From: Boesenbergia rotunda
Taxonomy: Eukaryota > Streptophyta > Magnoliopsida > Zingiberales > Zingiberaceae
Direction of reading: 5' to 3'
Assembly: GCA_024364735.1 (NCBI GenBank)
Contig: JAGFNQ010000213.1
Coordinates: 79,812-143,811 of the forward strand
Length of the DNA stretch: 64,000 nt
Each line of letters begins with the position of its first letter. Within the stretch, counting starts at the first letter, position 1. The translations under genes and the position numbers were made by a program. Below, one piece after another: positions 1-8,805 of this stretch. The notes under the pieces were generated by a model. It was not told the DNA's origin. It did no database searches and saw nothing but the letters and a program-made list of their open reading frames with translations.

Positions 1-508
1 CACTTAACTTGATTACTTGTAAGTTGTATTTAGTGCCCAATTACTGCAGATGCACTGATCTACATCTTGAATTAAGGCAAAGACCTAAGCATCTCAACCC
101 TTTCTAGGTTATCAACCAAAAGTACCCTAAGGTGCTTGTGAGATGCTGGCTTCTAAATCTATAGGTGCATGCAGTTCTAGGGTTAGGGCCTAGGCTAAGT
201 CCATTTGCGAAAAAGCCCTAGTTTTGAAGGGGATAGTTTTGAAAATAAAACTAAGTCGAAAAATTTATTTTAAACTTTTCAAAACGGAATAAAAGCTGAT
301 TTTAAAAGCATTTAAACACTGCTTTAAAACTGATTTTAAGTAAGAAGCTCAATAGTAGACTAAACCTATTCTACCAAGCATAGTAAAGATCAGATACTCA
401 AGTCAAATAAGTAGTCAAACAAAATAGGTTAACTGGTCAAACAGAAGTCCAGTAGAGTCAAACATGAGTCAAGTTTTAGTTACTTAGTACAATGCTGAAA
501 TAGTATAA
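1..508. other. Retroelement-derived DNA, no gene seen
   Basis: No coding frame is recognised. The stretch lies just 3' of the minus-strand ORF at 509-1525 and probably belongs to the same element. GTCAA (minus-strand TTGAC) occurs several times between about 390 and 475, echoing the W-box-core array at 2.2 kb. No LTR end matching the LTR at 4846-6269 is visible here. Confidence 0.4.
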
Positions 509-1525
509 CTATGAAGAAGGGCCAGGGTGGTCAGATGAGTCAGGCTGCCATGATCGAAATAGTGTCATCATCTCATGATATTGTGCGTCTCTGGCCTCCC
601 TCTCAGCTCTAAGGGCGCTCATATACCCAGTGTAGTAGCCCAGATTTGTCTCCATATCTTCGGCATGATTTGCCTCCACTTCCTCTCGGAAGCTCTGGAC
701 ATGTGTCTCCAGCCGTGTCACTCTCTCGTAGAGTGTCGGTGGAGGGGGCTCGTCTATGTGTGCTCGAGCCTCAGCTGCCAGATCTGCAACGTCAACCTCC
801 TCGTCTGAGTCGATCTGAGCTCCGGCTCGCTGTCGTCTCCAAGTCAAAACCCCGGTGGCCGATACATCTATACCAGCTAACGAGAAGTTCCTAAACCCTA
901 TCTCGTCAAAATCGGTCATCGTGGTTATTTCACCTACGGTAATGTCACGACCGTGGTGATGAAGGATGGAGGTGATGATGTGGCAGAAGGGGGTGCGTAC
1001 CCAACCCTGAGTCGTGACACTGGAGGCATGTAAAATAGCGTGGAACATGTGAAAGGCAATGTCAATGTCAAGATGATGGATCAGGGCATACAGAAGGAAA
1101 GTATGAAAGGGTCGCATGGTCGCGACATCCCTAGTGGATAGTGGTAAGATGCATCGGACCAGAACTCTGTACAGGGCGTAGTCCTGGACCTGAAAGTCAA
1201 CGGACTGGAATCGTCTATCTGCGGGGAGTCTAACTTCCCTATAGAAATAGGAGTGGAGAGTGTCTAGAGTAATGTGAGAGTAGGGAGGATCAAATGGAGG
1301 ATTCCTAGGTGGATAGCAACAAAAGGTGGACTGGGAGGGTCGTAGTCCAAGGAATCGATTTAGCAAGGTAGGGGTAATCGACAAGGGTATTCCTTGAACA
1401 GTAGTGACAAACATGAGATCGTTCTGTCGAACTATGTTATTATAGAATTCGGCACATAAAGATGTATTAATCGAATGAGTGCAGAATACTAGATTATCTA
1501 GTTGATAAAAGTTTATAACATTCAT
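509..1525 (-). CDS. Putative plant-transposon-domain protein (retroelement ORF)
   Basis: A 338-residue frame opening with ATG at 1525. The N-terminal two thirds resemble the putative plant transposon protein domain found in many plant retroelements, judged from the pattern of an early FYNNI-like segment, a V.G..L..T..L.NRFLGL segment and a helical region with HHLDIDIAFHMFHAI. The C-terminal third (about 235-320) is acidic and then a likely coiled coil rich in Glu and Arg. No RT, integrase, protease or transposase catalytic motif is visible. A TATA box, GC-palindrome array and W-box-core array lie upstream in the same orientation (1872-2315), so it may have its own promoter. It lies downstream of the gag at 3221-4627 on the same strand and could be cargo of that element or a nested insertion. 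Function unknown. Confidence 0.55.
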   Translation of the reverse strand: MNVINFYQLDNLVFCTHSINTSLCAEFYNNIVRQNDLMFVTTVQGIPLSITPTLLNRFLGLRPSQSTFCCYPPRNPPFDPPYSHITLDTLHSYFYREVRLPADRRFQSVDFQVQDYALYRVLVRCILPLSTRDVATMRPFHTFLLYALIHHLDIDIAFHMFHAILHASSVTTQGWVRTPFCHIITSILHHHGRDITVGEITTMTDFDEIGFRNFSLAGIDVSATGVLTWRRQRAGAQIDSDEEVDVADLAAEARAHIDEPPPPTLYERVTRLETHVQSFREEVEANHAEDMETNLGYYTGYMSALRAEREARDAQYHEMMTLFRSWQPDSSDHPGPSS

Positions 1526-1871
1526 GGCTAAAGGACAAGATTGAGTGAAGAAGTGTTTATTGAGATAGCTAGTTTTGATAGGCTTGTAGGTTGTTCGAGC
1601 AAACTTATTACAAAGTTCTAGAGTCGGGAACCTAGGGTCGGGACTCGGTTCGGTACCGGGGTTCGCTTGGTTTGCTCTGCGTTTTCTAAGTTAAGACACA
1701 TACACTTATAAAAAAGGAATTAAGAAAATAGTTCTAAAAGCATAAAAGAAATCATACCGGGGAGGCATGGTTGAGATTGAGAAAGCACAAGTGTCACTTG
1801 ATCTTCTTGGAAGTAAGGAAGTGAGGAAGGAGGATGGTTTTTGGTGTGGGAAGAAGAGGGGGTTCGGATGC

Positions 1872-1880
1872 CCTTTTATA
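1872..1880 (-). promoter_or_regulatory. TATA box upstream of the ORF at 509-1525
   Basis: The minus strand reads CTATAAAAGG about 350 bases upstream of the ATG at 1525, immediately downstream of the GGGCGCCC array. The same arrangement, array then TATA, recurs in the LTR at 4846-6269. Confidence 0.5.
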
Positions 1881-1888
1881 GGTTGTTT

Positions 1889-2150
1889 ATTGGGGGCGCC
1901 CGGGAGCTCCCGGGCGCCCGGGACAGTGGTCTCTGCCTTTGGCAGTGACTAGGGTTGTTGGGGGCGCCCGCAGTGGCCCGGGCGCCCCGGTCAGGATGAT
2001 TTTGCAACTTTTGCTGTTTTGACTGATATGGGGGCGCCCGCGTGGTTCCGGGCGTCCTGGTCAAGGGTCAAAGGCAGCTTTTTACCTTGAGAGAAGATAA
2101 AGGCATGGGAGGGGCGCCCGGGGAGTCACGGGCGCCCGGAGTGTGTAGGA
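1889..2150. repeat. Array of paired GGGCGCCC palindromes
   Basis: Four pairs of the palindrome GGGCGCCC or close variants occur at about 1890-1920, 1960-1990, 2030-2060 and 2110-2140. Within each pair the two copies are about 20 bases apart, and pairs are separated by about 40-60 bases of unrelated sequence. The array stands directly upstream of a TATA box on the minus strand. A similar array lies at 5270-5620. Confidence 0.85.
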
Positions 2151-2178
2151 AGTGACAAATTTGATGTCTTGTCATTGT

Positions 2179-2315
2179 TTGACCATAGTTTAGTTGGTTT
2201 GACCATGGTTTTACATGATTTGACTGCTTTGACTATGGTTTGACTGTTTTGACCATGGTTTGACTATGTTGACCATGGTTTGACCATGTTGACCATGTTG
2301 ACCATGGTTTGACTA
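2179..2315. promoter_or_regulatory. Array of about 12 W-box cores (TTGAC)
   Basis: TTGACC or TTGACT occurs about 12 times in 137 bases, all in the plus orientation, several as TTGACCATGG. TTGAC[C/T] is the core recognised by WRKY factors. The array lies upstream of the GC palindromes and TATA box that precede the minus-strand ORF at 509-1525. It could be an enhancer or simply a short tandem repeat that resembles W-boxes. Confidence 0.5.
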
Positions 2316-2977
2316 CGTTCTGAACTACAGGATTAAACCACAATATAAGTATTACAATTGAGTTTAATTTTACTGTCTCACCCAATCTAGGGTTTTCAAT
2401 CATGTTAGCCTTACAGGTTTTGTGAGACAGATTTTGATAAGTAAAATTATTTTGAAAAATTATTATTTATTTTTAAAACATAAATAATTTTGAAAACAAT
2501 TGAATTTATTTTGAAACAAATGTTTAAAACTACACGTAACTGAAAATTTGTGTTAGATTTGAATTTGACAAAGAATAATTTGAATTTGAATTTCAAAAAT
2601 TGGCTTCCAGGTCTTGGCGAGGCACTAGGCCTTCTTTGGCCATAGCCTTATTGGATCATCAACTCTTTCCTTAACAAAGCCTTTTAATGAAATTTCATTT
2701 CCAAAATTAATCTTTGAAAAATTCTGGTCTAACTAGTTTGGGTCTTGGATCGGTAGCTTCGGCTAGTTTCACCAGTCTAAAGAGACCAAGTATACTTGAC
2801 CTTATTAGAATTGGTTTCCCTAACGTACTATCATCTCACCGCCACCCAATACTATGTTGTTCAAATTTCAGTTAAGTTTGTTCAGTCCTTACACTAACCA
2901 TTCCTAAGTCTAAGCATGGTAAATTGCAGAAATTAAATAAACAATCAACCAAGCAATTTGCAATCAAGAATTAAATT
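2316..2977. other. AT-rich internal region of a retroelement
   Basis: No coding frame is recognised between the end of the extended gag frame and the W-box-core array. No protease, integrase or RT remnant is seen, although pol would be expected here in an autonomous copia element. Confidence 0.4.
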
Positions 2978-3220
2978 CTATCTAACAATAAATATAGTTT
3001 TTAATTTGGCTCCCACTAGACTAAAGCTACGGTAATGGTTAGGCAAGATGTGAATCTTGTCCTTGGGGATCCAATACTGATTTGATCCAGTTTGTTTGTT
3101 CAGGTACAATTTAGGTACCCATGCCTGAACTTTATTTCTGGACTGATTCAGTACAGCAAAATAGGATCTTTGTCTAGATTTGGTTCTATAGCCTAGTCCG
3201 GATCGATTTAAAACGGACTT

Positions 3221-4627
3221 CTATTTTCCAAGAATCATGTCAAGACCTTTGGAACCAGAAGTGAATCGTTCTAAAGCTGATCTAAGATCCTTAACATGAG
3301 TTTTCAGGGAGGAATTCTCTTTCTCAAGTTTTTCAACTTGATTAGAGGTTCCTTCTTGAACCTTCTCAGTTAAGGGTTTAGAGTCAGCTCCCTCTTTCAG
3401 GAATTTTACTTCCTGTCGGAGGGATTCGACTCGGAGTTTAGCTTTTGCCAAATCTCGAGAAAGATAAGATATTAATTCATTTAATTGACTTCTAGTAAAT
3501 CCACTTACCTTGATTTCGCCATCCTCTGAAAATGTCAGTCTACCGTCGTCTTGTTCTGATTCTGACTCGGTCTCGATTTCTTCTGAGGCGGTTAGTGCGA
3601 GTAGGTTCGATTGTGGGACCTCTTCTTCTTCGGAGGAGAAGGACTCGTCCCACGTTCCTTGAAGTGCTTTCTTCTTCCTTGTCTTCTTTGCTTCCTTCAA
3701 GTTAGGGCATTCGGACTTGTAGTGACCCTTCTTCTTGCACTCGTAACAGGTTACGTTGGGCTTGCCCTTTTCATTTGCGGGTTCAACTGGTTCATCCTTT
3801 CTTCGGCTGGCTTTCCTTCTGTTGGTTTGGTTCTTCAATTCTTTGTAGTAGTTTCTTGCCAGTCGGACCAGCTTTGGTCGATCTCCTTCGTCTTCTGAGT
3901 CTGAGTCTGATTCAGACTCAGGTGTTGGTTGAGTTTTCTTCTTGGATTTCTTTTCAGATTTCCCTGCAATAAAGGCAATGCCTTTCTCGGCCAGGGTGCA
4001 GTTAGTCTGCTCATGTAATTCTAATTCAGAAAACAATTCATCTAATTTAATTTTTGAGAGGTCCCTTGAAACCTTGTATGCATCTACCATAGATGCCCAC
4101 AAGGTATTTCTTGGGAAAGCATTTAAAGCGTACCTTATTAGGTCACAGTTTTCTACCTTGTGACCGATGGTGTGTAGTCCGTTCATTAGTTCCTGGATTC
4201 GGGCGTGAAGCTGAGCTGCTGTTTCGTTGTCGGTCATTTTGATTGTATACAGCTTGCTCAGGAGCAGGTCTCTTTTGCTGATCCGAGTGTCTGAAGTTCC
4301 TTCGTGCAGCTCGATCAGTTTCCCCCACAGCTCCTTGGCACTGTTGAAAGGACCTACCCGGTTCAGCTCTTCTTTTGTTAAACCGCATTGGAGGGTCTGG
4401 GTCGCCTTTGCATCAGCTTCAATCTTCCGTTTCAGAGCGGTGTCCCATTCTGTGTAGGTCTGAGGTACTCCTTCAACATTCTTCGGAATCTCCAGTCCGG
4501 ACTGGATGATTATCCACATGTCCACCTGAGATTTCAGGTGGACCTCCATTCTGCTCTTCCAGTAGGAGAAGTCTTCCCCGCTGAAGAAAGGTGGTCTTGC
4601 AGTGCTGAAGCCTTCTTGCATGGCCAT
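3221..4627 (-). CDS. Copia-type gag polyprotein, cut by an amber stop
   Basis: The start chosen is ATG at 4627 (MAMQEGF), because the 54 residues upstream read through leader DNA. It gives 468 residues. Features in order: a UBN2-type capsid domain (about 10-230) with LWGKLIELHEGTSDTR, a basic and acidic linker, a zinc knuckle CYECKKKGHYKSEC (CX2CX4HX4C, about residue 300), a Ser/Glu-rich stretch and a C-terminal coiled coil. The frame stops at TAG (3221-3223) after DMILGK, but remains open beyond it for 80 codons to a second stop at 2978-2980, including a conserved linker with WVPK and WIPK. The TAG stands where related gags commonly have Gln (CAG), so it looks like a C-to-T nonsense change; readthrough cannot be excluded. 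No pol follows. PBS and LTR lie directly upstream. Confidence 0.85.
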   Translation of the reverse strand: MAMQEGFSTARPPFFSGEDFSYWKSRMEVHLKSQVDMWIIIQSGLEIPKNVEGVPQTYTEWDTALKRKIEADAKATQTLQCGLTKEELNRVGPFNSAKELWGKLIELHEGTSDTRISKRDLLLSKLYTIKMTDNETAAQLHARIQELMNGLHTIGHKVENCDLIRYALNAFPRNTLWASMVDAYKVSRDLSKIKLDELFSELELHEQTNCTLAEKGIAFIAGKSEKKSKKKTQPTPESESDSDSEDEGDRPKLVRLARNYYKELKNQTNRRKASRRKDEPVEPANEKGKPNVTCYECKKKGHYKSECPNLKEAKKTRKKKALQGTWDESFSSEEEEVPQSNLLALTASEEIETESESEQDDGRLTFSEDGEIKVSGFTRSQLNELISYLSRDLAKAKLRVESLRQEVKFLKEGADSKPLTEKVQEGTSNQVEKLEKENSSLKTHVKDLRSALERFTSGSKGLDMILGK

Positions 4628-4829
4628 TTTATCTAAAAAAATAAACGAACAAAAAAAATATCCCAATACTTGGTCTTGGATTAATAGTGCGGGATAAAGA
4701 GAAAATATTTGTCGAGGGGTGTTGCACCAACCTTGATTAACGAGAAAAATTTCGAACAAAAAAAAATAAAAAATTTCGTAAAAATTCAAAAAATTCTCAA
4801 ATTGGTGGTTGCACCAAATTTGAGCTTCT

Positions 4830-4843
4830 CCGCTCTGATACCA
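4830..4843 (-). other. Primer-binding site (initiator Met tRNA)
   Basis: The minus strand reads TGGTATCAGAGCGG, complementary to the 3' end of initiator methionine tRNA, two bases inside the LTR end. This is the usual plant copia primer site and sets the inner LTR boundary at 4846. Confidence 0.9.
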
Positions 4844-5257
4844 CTTGTTGGATCGAGAAAATGATAGAGGGGGGGTGAATATCGTAAAACGTTCGGATTA
4901 ATAAGTTAGAGAAATTACACAGCGGAAATTTAAATCAAACACGCAAACACCAAGTTTCTTACTTGGTTCGGAGTCGCGGTCGGCTCCTACTCCAAGGCCC
5001 ATGGTCGTTGACCGTTTTCTGCGGGCAATTCTATATTTTCGCAAAACCAGTTTACAAGATTGAATTACAAGTATAGTAAAGTAAACTTTAAAGAAAGCTC
5101 TTCGTTACCGACGTCCGGTGTAGATTGTCTTTTTGGAGCAGGAGGACGTCGTCGGCGCTTGTATCTCGAGTCGGGAGGTTTCCGGAGCAGAGCGCAGGAG
5201 CAGAAGAGCGTGAATGCGTTGGAAGAATTCGTTGTTCGAAGCCTTGGGGTCGAGGGC

Positions 5258-5266
5258 TTATTTATA
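5258..5266 (-). promoter_or_regulatory. LTR TATA box
   Basis: CTATAAATAAG on the minus strand, immediately downstream of the GC-palindrome array, in the position of a U3 core promoter. Confidence 0.65.
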
Positions 5267-5269
5267 GCC

Positions 5270-5620
5270 CCTGGGGGCGCCCGGAACGTCGGGGGCGCCC
5301 CCCCCCCCCCCACATGTCAGCCGATCCGGTTCCCTCTCGGTCAGCTCTGATCCCTTAAAACTCGGGATCAGGCTTTGACGGGGGCGCCCGGAACGCTGGG
5401 GGCGCCCAGGTTGACCGGGTCTCCTCTTATCCGTTGGCTTCGCTGGGTTCTACTTTGTTAGCTTCAACTGGGGGCGCCCGGGACGCTGGGGGCGCCCGGG
5501 ACGCTGGGGGCACCCGGGAGCACGGGGGCGACCCGCCCATGAGCTGTCGAAGCCTGCCTTTGCTTCATGTGTTTTGTGTTCACCTTGGGGGCGCCCGGGA
5601 CACTCCGGGCGCCCTGGTCA
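5270..5620. repeat. GGGCGCCC palindrome array in LTR U3
   Basis: About eight copies of GGGCGCCC or near variants occur at about 5273-5305, 5380-5410, 5470-5530 and 5586-5615, mostly in pairs about 20 bases apart and joined by GGGAC(G/A)CT-like spacers. A poly-C run interrupts one copy near 5300. Two copies have point changes (GGGGCACCC, GGGGCGACCC). Confidence 0.85.
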
Positions 5621-5885
5621 GCTGCTGCCTCACTCCTTTGAGGCTCTCTGAGCTGCAGACACTCGTTCCTTCGGTCCTGCATCCAGGGTTAGTCCAAAAC
5701 AACATAAAGCAATAAGATGTTAGTTTATACGGCCTTAGCTGTCTTGGTTCTGACTTTGGGCCTCCAAAATGGAGCCCTAGGTCGAACCGACGCCTACTGT
5801 TCCCTCGACGGGGAACACGTCCTCGCCTATTCCTCTCGGGAGAATGTACCTGATGCCAACCGGCTCCTCTGGTTGGATTTTTGCC

Positions 5886-6165
5886 CAGCGGTCCTTTGCC
5901 AGGTCTTGGATACCAAGCTATCCTTCGCCCGGTGCCTAGCATTCCTTCGCCAGGTCTTCAATCCCAAGCTGTCCTTCGCCTGGTGTCTAGCAGTCCTTCG
6001 CTAGGGCTTCAGTACCAAGCTGTCCTTCGCCTGGTGCCTAGCAGTCCTTCGCTAGGTCTTCGTCTCCTAGCAGCCCTTCGCTAGGTGCCCAGCGGTCCTT
6101 CGCTAGGTCTTTGTATCCTGGCATTCCTTTGCCAGGTGCCTAGCATTCCTTCGCTAGGACTTTTC
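5886..6165. repeat. CCTTCGCTAGG minisatellite in LTR U3
   Basis: The motif (T)CCTTCGC(T/C)AGG recurs about 12 times, alternating with CCTAGCA or CCAAGCT segments. It forms a degenerate array in the distal U3 of the same LTR that carries the GGGCGCCC palindromes. Confidence 0.8.
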
Positions 6166-6269
6166 CTGCACACTTGAGTAACATGTTAGATGTACATTAT
6201 ACCTTAACTTTTGAACCCTTTTGCCATTATCAAAACTCAGGTTCGACTTGGGTGTTTTCTGCACTAACA

Positions 6270-6660
6270 CTATACACGTCATACAACGTGTCGTCCAATG
6301 CATTGAGAACGTAGTTGTGGCACAAGAAATCTCCATGTGACCATGCATCGCATGCAGCCTTGCTGTTGGCATCACCTTCCTTAATAGCTGGTGGGTCTTC
6401 ACGCAAAAATCGTACGAAGTTTAGCGTTGTCAGATAGAACAGCATCTTCTACTGCCATCGTTTGAAGTCAGCTCCTTTGAATTTCTCCGATTTCTCTCCG
6501 TGCGGAACGGCGGTCGGAACGTCGTTGATCAATGTCATATCAGTTTGCAGAATAACTTTATTATAGAGTACAAAATTTTTAACTTTGGGGGCGTCGTCCG
6601 GGTAAGCTGTCGGGAGGATGCAAACTGATACAATTTCGTCGAGGCTAATGTTGGACACTA
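6270..6660 (-). pseudogene. Older copia gag fragment, interrupted
   Basis: Two adjacent minus-strand frames read as the start of a copia gag: PHGEKSEKFKGADFKRWQ, then after one TAG codon KMLFYLTTLNFVRFL and DAWSHGDFLCHNYVLNALDD. This is the usual gag start of a different copia lineage from the one at 3221-4627. The in-frame TAG replaces a Gln codon. The frame is cut at 6270 by the LTR end of the younger element, so the rest of the gene should lie beyond that element, outside the window. Confidence 0.7.
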
Positions 6661-6699
6661 TCTCTATAAAACGACGTTGCTCCGCTACAGGTGCTCACG

Positions 6700-7773
6700 G
6701 ATAGCACCAATTCGTTTCCCAAGATACAACGATGATATCTCAAAATAGCAGCATTACATATTTCGAGACTAACAAACATTCTCGTAGGCTTTTCGGACTC
6801 TAAATGAACACAATGGGATGAATGCTAATGACTTTGATGATTGAATGAATGAATCCATCATCTAGAGAAATCCCTTTATACAAGGAAAGAGGTGAGGTAC
6901 CCTTTGGTGAGTGGATGTGACTTTTGGTTTAGGATTAATTTGGGTCGTTCGATTTGAAGGGTTGTAACCCTTCAGATAGCCCTTTGATCTCATCCATCAG
7001 ATCTAAATGATTATAACCTTTCAGATCTCCCTTTGATCTCAGCTGTCAGATTTGATCTGATGCTCAGATCAAGTCTCTCTTCACTAATGGTCAGATCGTG
7101 ACTCTTCACGATCAACGCTCCAGATCGCGTCACTTGCGATCCAACACCCATCTTCGATCCAACGGTTGCCATTTGTTTGCCCAGTCAACAATCCAGTCAT
7201 TTCTCTCATCCTATCTGAGTGTCACGCAGGCACTGCCACATCACATGTCATGTCACCCGAGCGCCACGTAGGCACTACCACGTCACTGACACATCACCCG
7301 AGTGTCATGTCATCTAGAGCATAAATTTAAGCTCCTCAAGACGATGCGTACGTACGAAGTGCAAAGTGCGCCAACAAAGCACCCATTGCGCACGTGTGCG
7401 CATGGCGGGTGGCGAGCTCGCAAGTGCAAGCACCTACTCGCATGTGAGAAGAGATCACCTGTGCTTCTTTTTTAATTTCATTAACACAGGAATACATATA
7501 AGGAATTAAATCCCTTCGAAAATTTCAGATGTAGGACTAATCCCCATCTACTTTCTTTTATGTAAATTTTGTGTTAACTTTAAATAATTAATTTCTTATT
7601 CACCCGTAATTGATTTTGAGCAAATTAATAATCTAAATTCATCTACGTGAAACGTAAATTTTGTTTTTGAAATCAATTCTGGCTTTCATCAATTGATGAC
7701 ATCTTAATTTTTTTTTACAAAATCATATTTAATCTTAATTATTTTAATTATTTTAAGGATCAAATATCCAACA
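6700..7773 (-). mobile_element. Probable 5' LTR of the older copia element
   Basis: The right boundary is taken at 7773, where the minus strand begins TGTTGGATATTTGATCC, a common copia LTR start. A possible TATA box (TATAAAG, minus) lies near 6874-6880. The region holds runs of CAGATC-containing repeats (6970-7120) and repeats around CACGTAGGCACT (7200-7320). The left boundary near 6.7 kb is not resolved. Confidence 0.45.
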
Positions 7774-7879
7774 AAATCATTCCGTTGACGTTAAGAGGGT
7801 TGTTGCCACTAAGGAAGGCACTTGATCCTACGGCCGTGGATTGGAAATAGCATAGTCGACCTGTTTGTAGTTAGGTAAT

Positions 7880-8335
7880 TTACCATCACTGAGGATGCTC
7901 GATCTCGTGATCATGAGTTGATGATAATAGAGAATACCAACTCGATATCTCAACTCGGAAGACCAGCGATGTTGGAACTCGATCTCTCAATTCCGGAAGA
8001 TTAGCAAAGCCAGGAATAGGAGTCTACCTTGATCTTGCAACTAGGAAGAGCAACAAAGTCAAGAATAGGATAATAGAAAATTGCCTTGATCCTGTGACTC
8101 AGAAGACCAGTAAAATCGGGGAGAGAATAATAGAGAATCAATTTGATCTCATGATTCAAAAGGACAACGAGGTCGAGCTAATAAGAAAACCCTTCTCAAT
8201 CCCACGGCTTGGAAGGACGACAAGGTCAGAGAGAGGCAATAAGAAACCTCTTGTCGATCCCACGAATTGAAAAAAATGATGAGATTGGAGAGAGGTAATT
8301 TGAAAACCCTGCTCAATCACACAACTTGACCAAAA
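7880..8335. repeat. Degenerate minisatellite, unit about 50-60 bp
   Basis: About eight or nine diverged copies of a unit reading roughly GATC..(G/C)AACT..GAAGACCAGCAA.GTC, then AATAAGA.AA..CCTT. Successive copies start near 7885, 7940, 7982, 8030, 8088, 8145, 8198 and 8255. It lies between the older LTR and the 3' end of the KNOX gene. No coding sense is seen. Confidence 0.6.
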
Positions 8336-8805
8336 AAAGCACTCTGATTGTCATTGTATATCCATTTTCTTGAGTAGACTTAGGTGAGTCAATCATTTTC
8401 GACCAAAAACTTGGAAACAGAGCACATGGTGCAACGTGCATGCAGAAGATAAGTATTACTCAATTTAATTAATCACACTAGTTTCTTCCTGATCAAATAC
8501 ACATCTTCCTTGTGAAAAGGAGAAGAAGACTACGAGAAGATTGTTCAGTCTAATGTCTATAATCTAATCTCACGGCACTACTTATCAGTTTACTGCAGTG
8601 TGGCTCAGATAAAAGATTTTGATTCTCAACCTTGTCGCTCTGCATCGTTTTATTGAGCTTTGAAAAACTAATCTTCTTTTCATTGTGGAGGATCGTAACA
8701 ATTTGCTGTCAAAGTTGCTTCTTATCACCTGCATTGCTTTATTTCGCAGCTGTGTATTAGAAGAGCGCTCGTGCCCAAAATAAGAGCAGAAAACTAAGTT
8801 CGATT

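Larger units (their letters stand above)
4846..6269 (-). mobile_element. 5' LTR of the gag-bearing copia-type element
   Basis: On the minus strand the LTR starts TGTTAGTGCAG at 6269 and ends CCAACA at 4846, two bases from the PBS, giving about 1424 bp. It contains a minisatellite (5886-6165), the GGGCGCCC array (5270-5620) and a TATA box (5258-5266), so U3 lies to the right. Its outer end interrupts an older copia gag at 6270. The matching 3' LTR and the second target-site copy are not in the window. Confidence 0.75.

Noticed and set aside
1889..2150. GC array considered as a CpG-island promoter of a host gene
   Set aside because: The adjacent ORF is of retroelement type and a like array lies in an LTR, so a retroelement promoter is the better reading.
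5434..6084. Overlapping frames in the LTR with GA-rich or Leu/Ser-rich products
   Set aside because: They translate the GGGCGCCC and CCTTCGC repeats; no start context or domain.
7880..8335. Minisatellite considered as a CRISPR array
   Set aside because: Repeats are diverged, spacers are not distinct, and the genome is a plant's.
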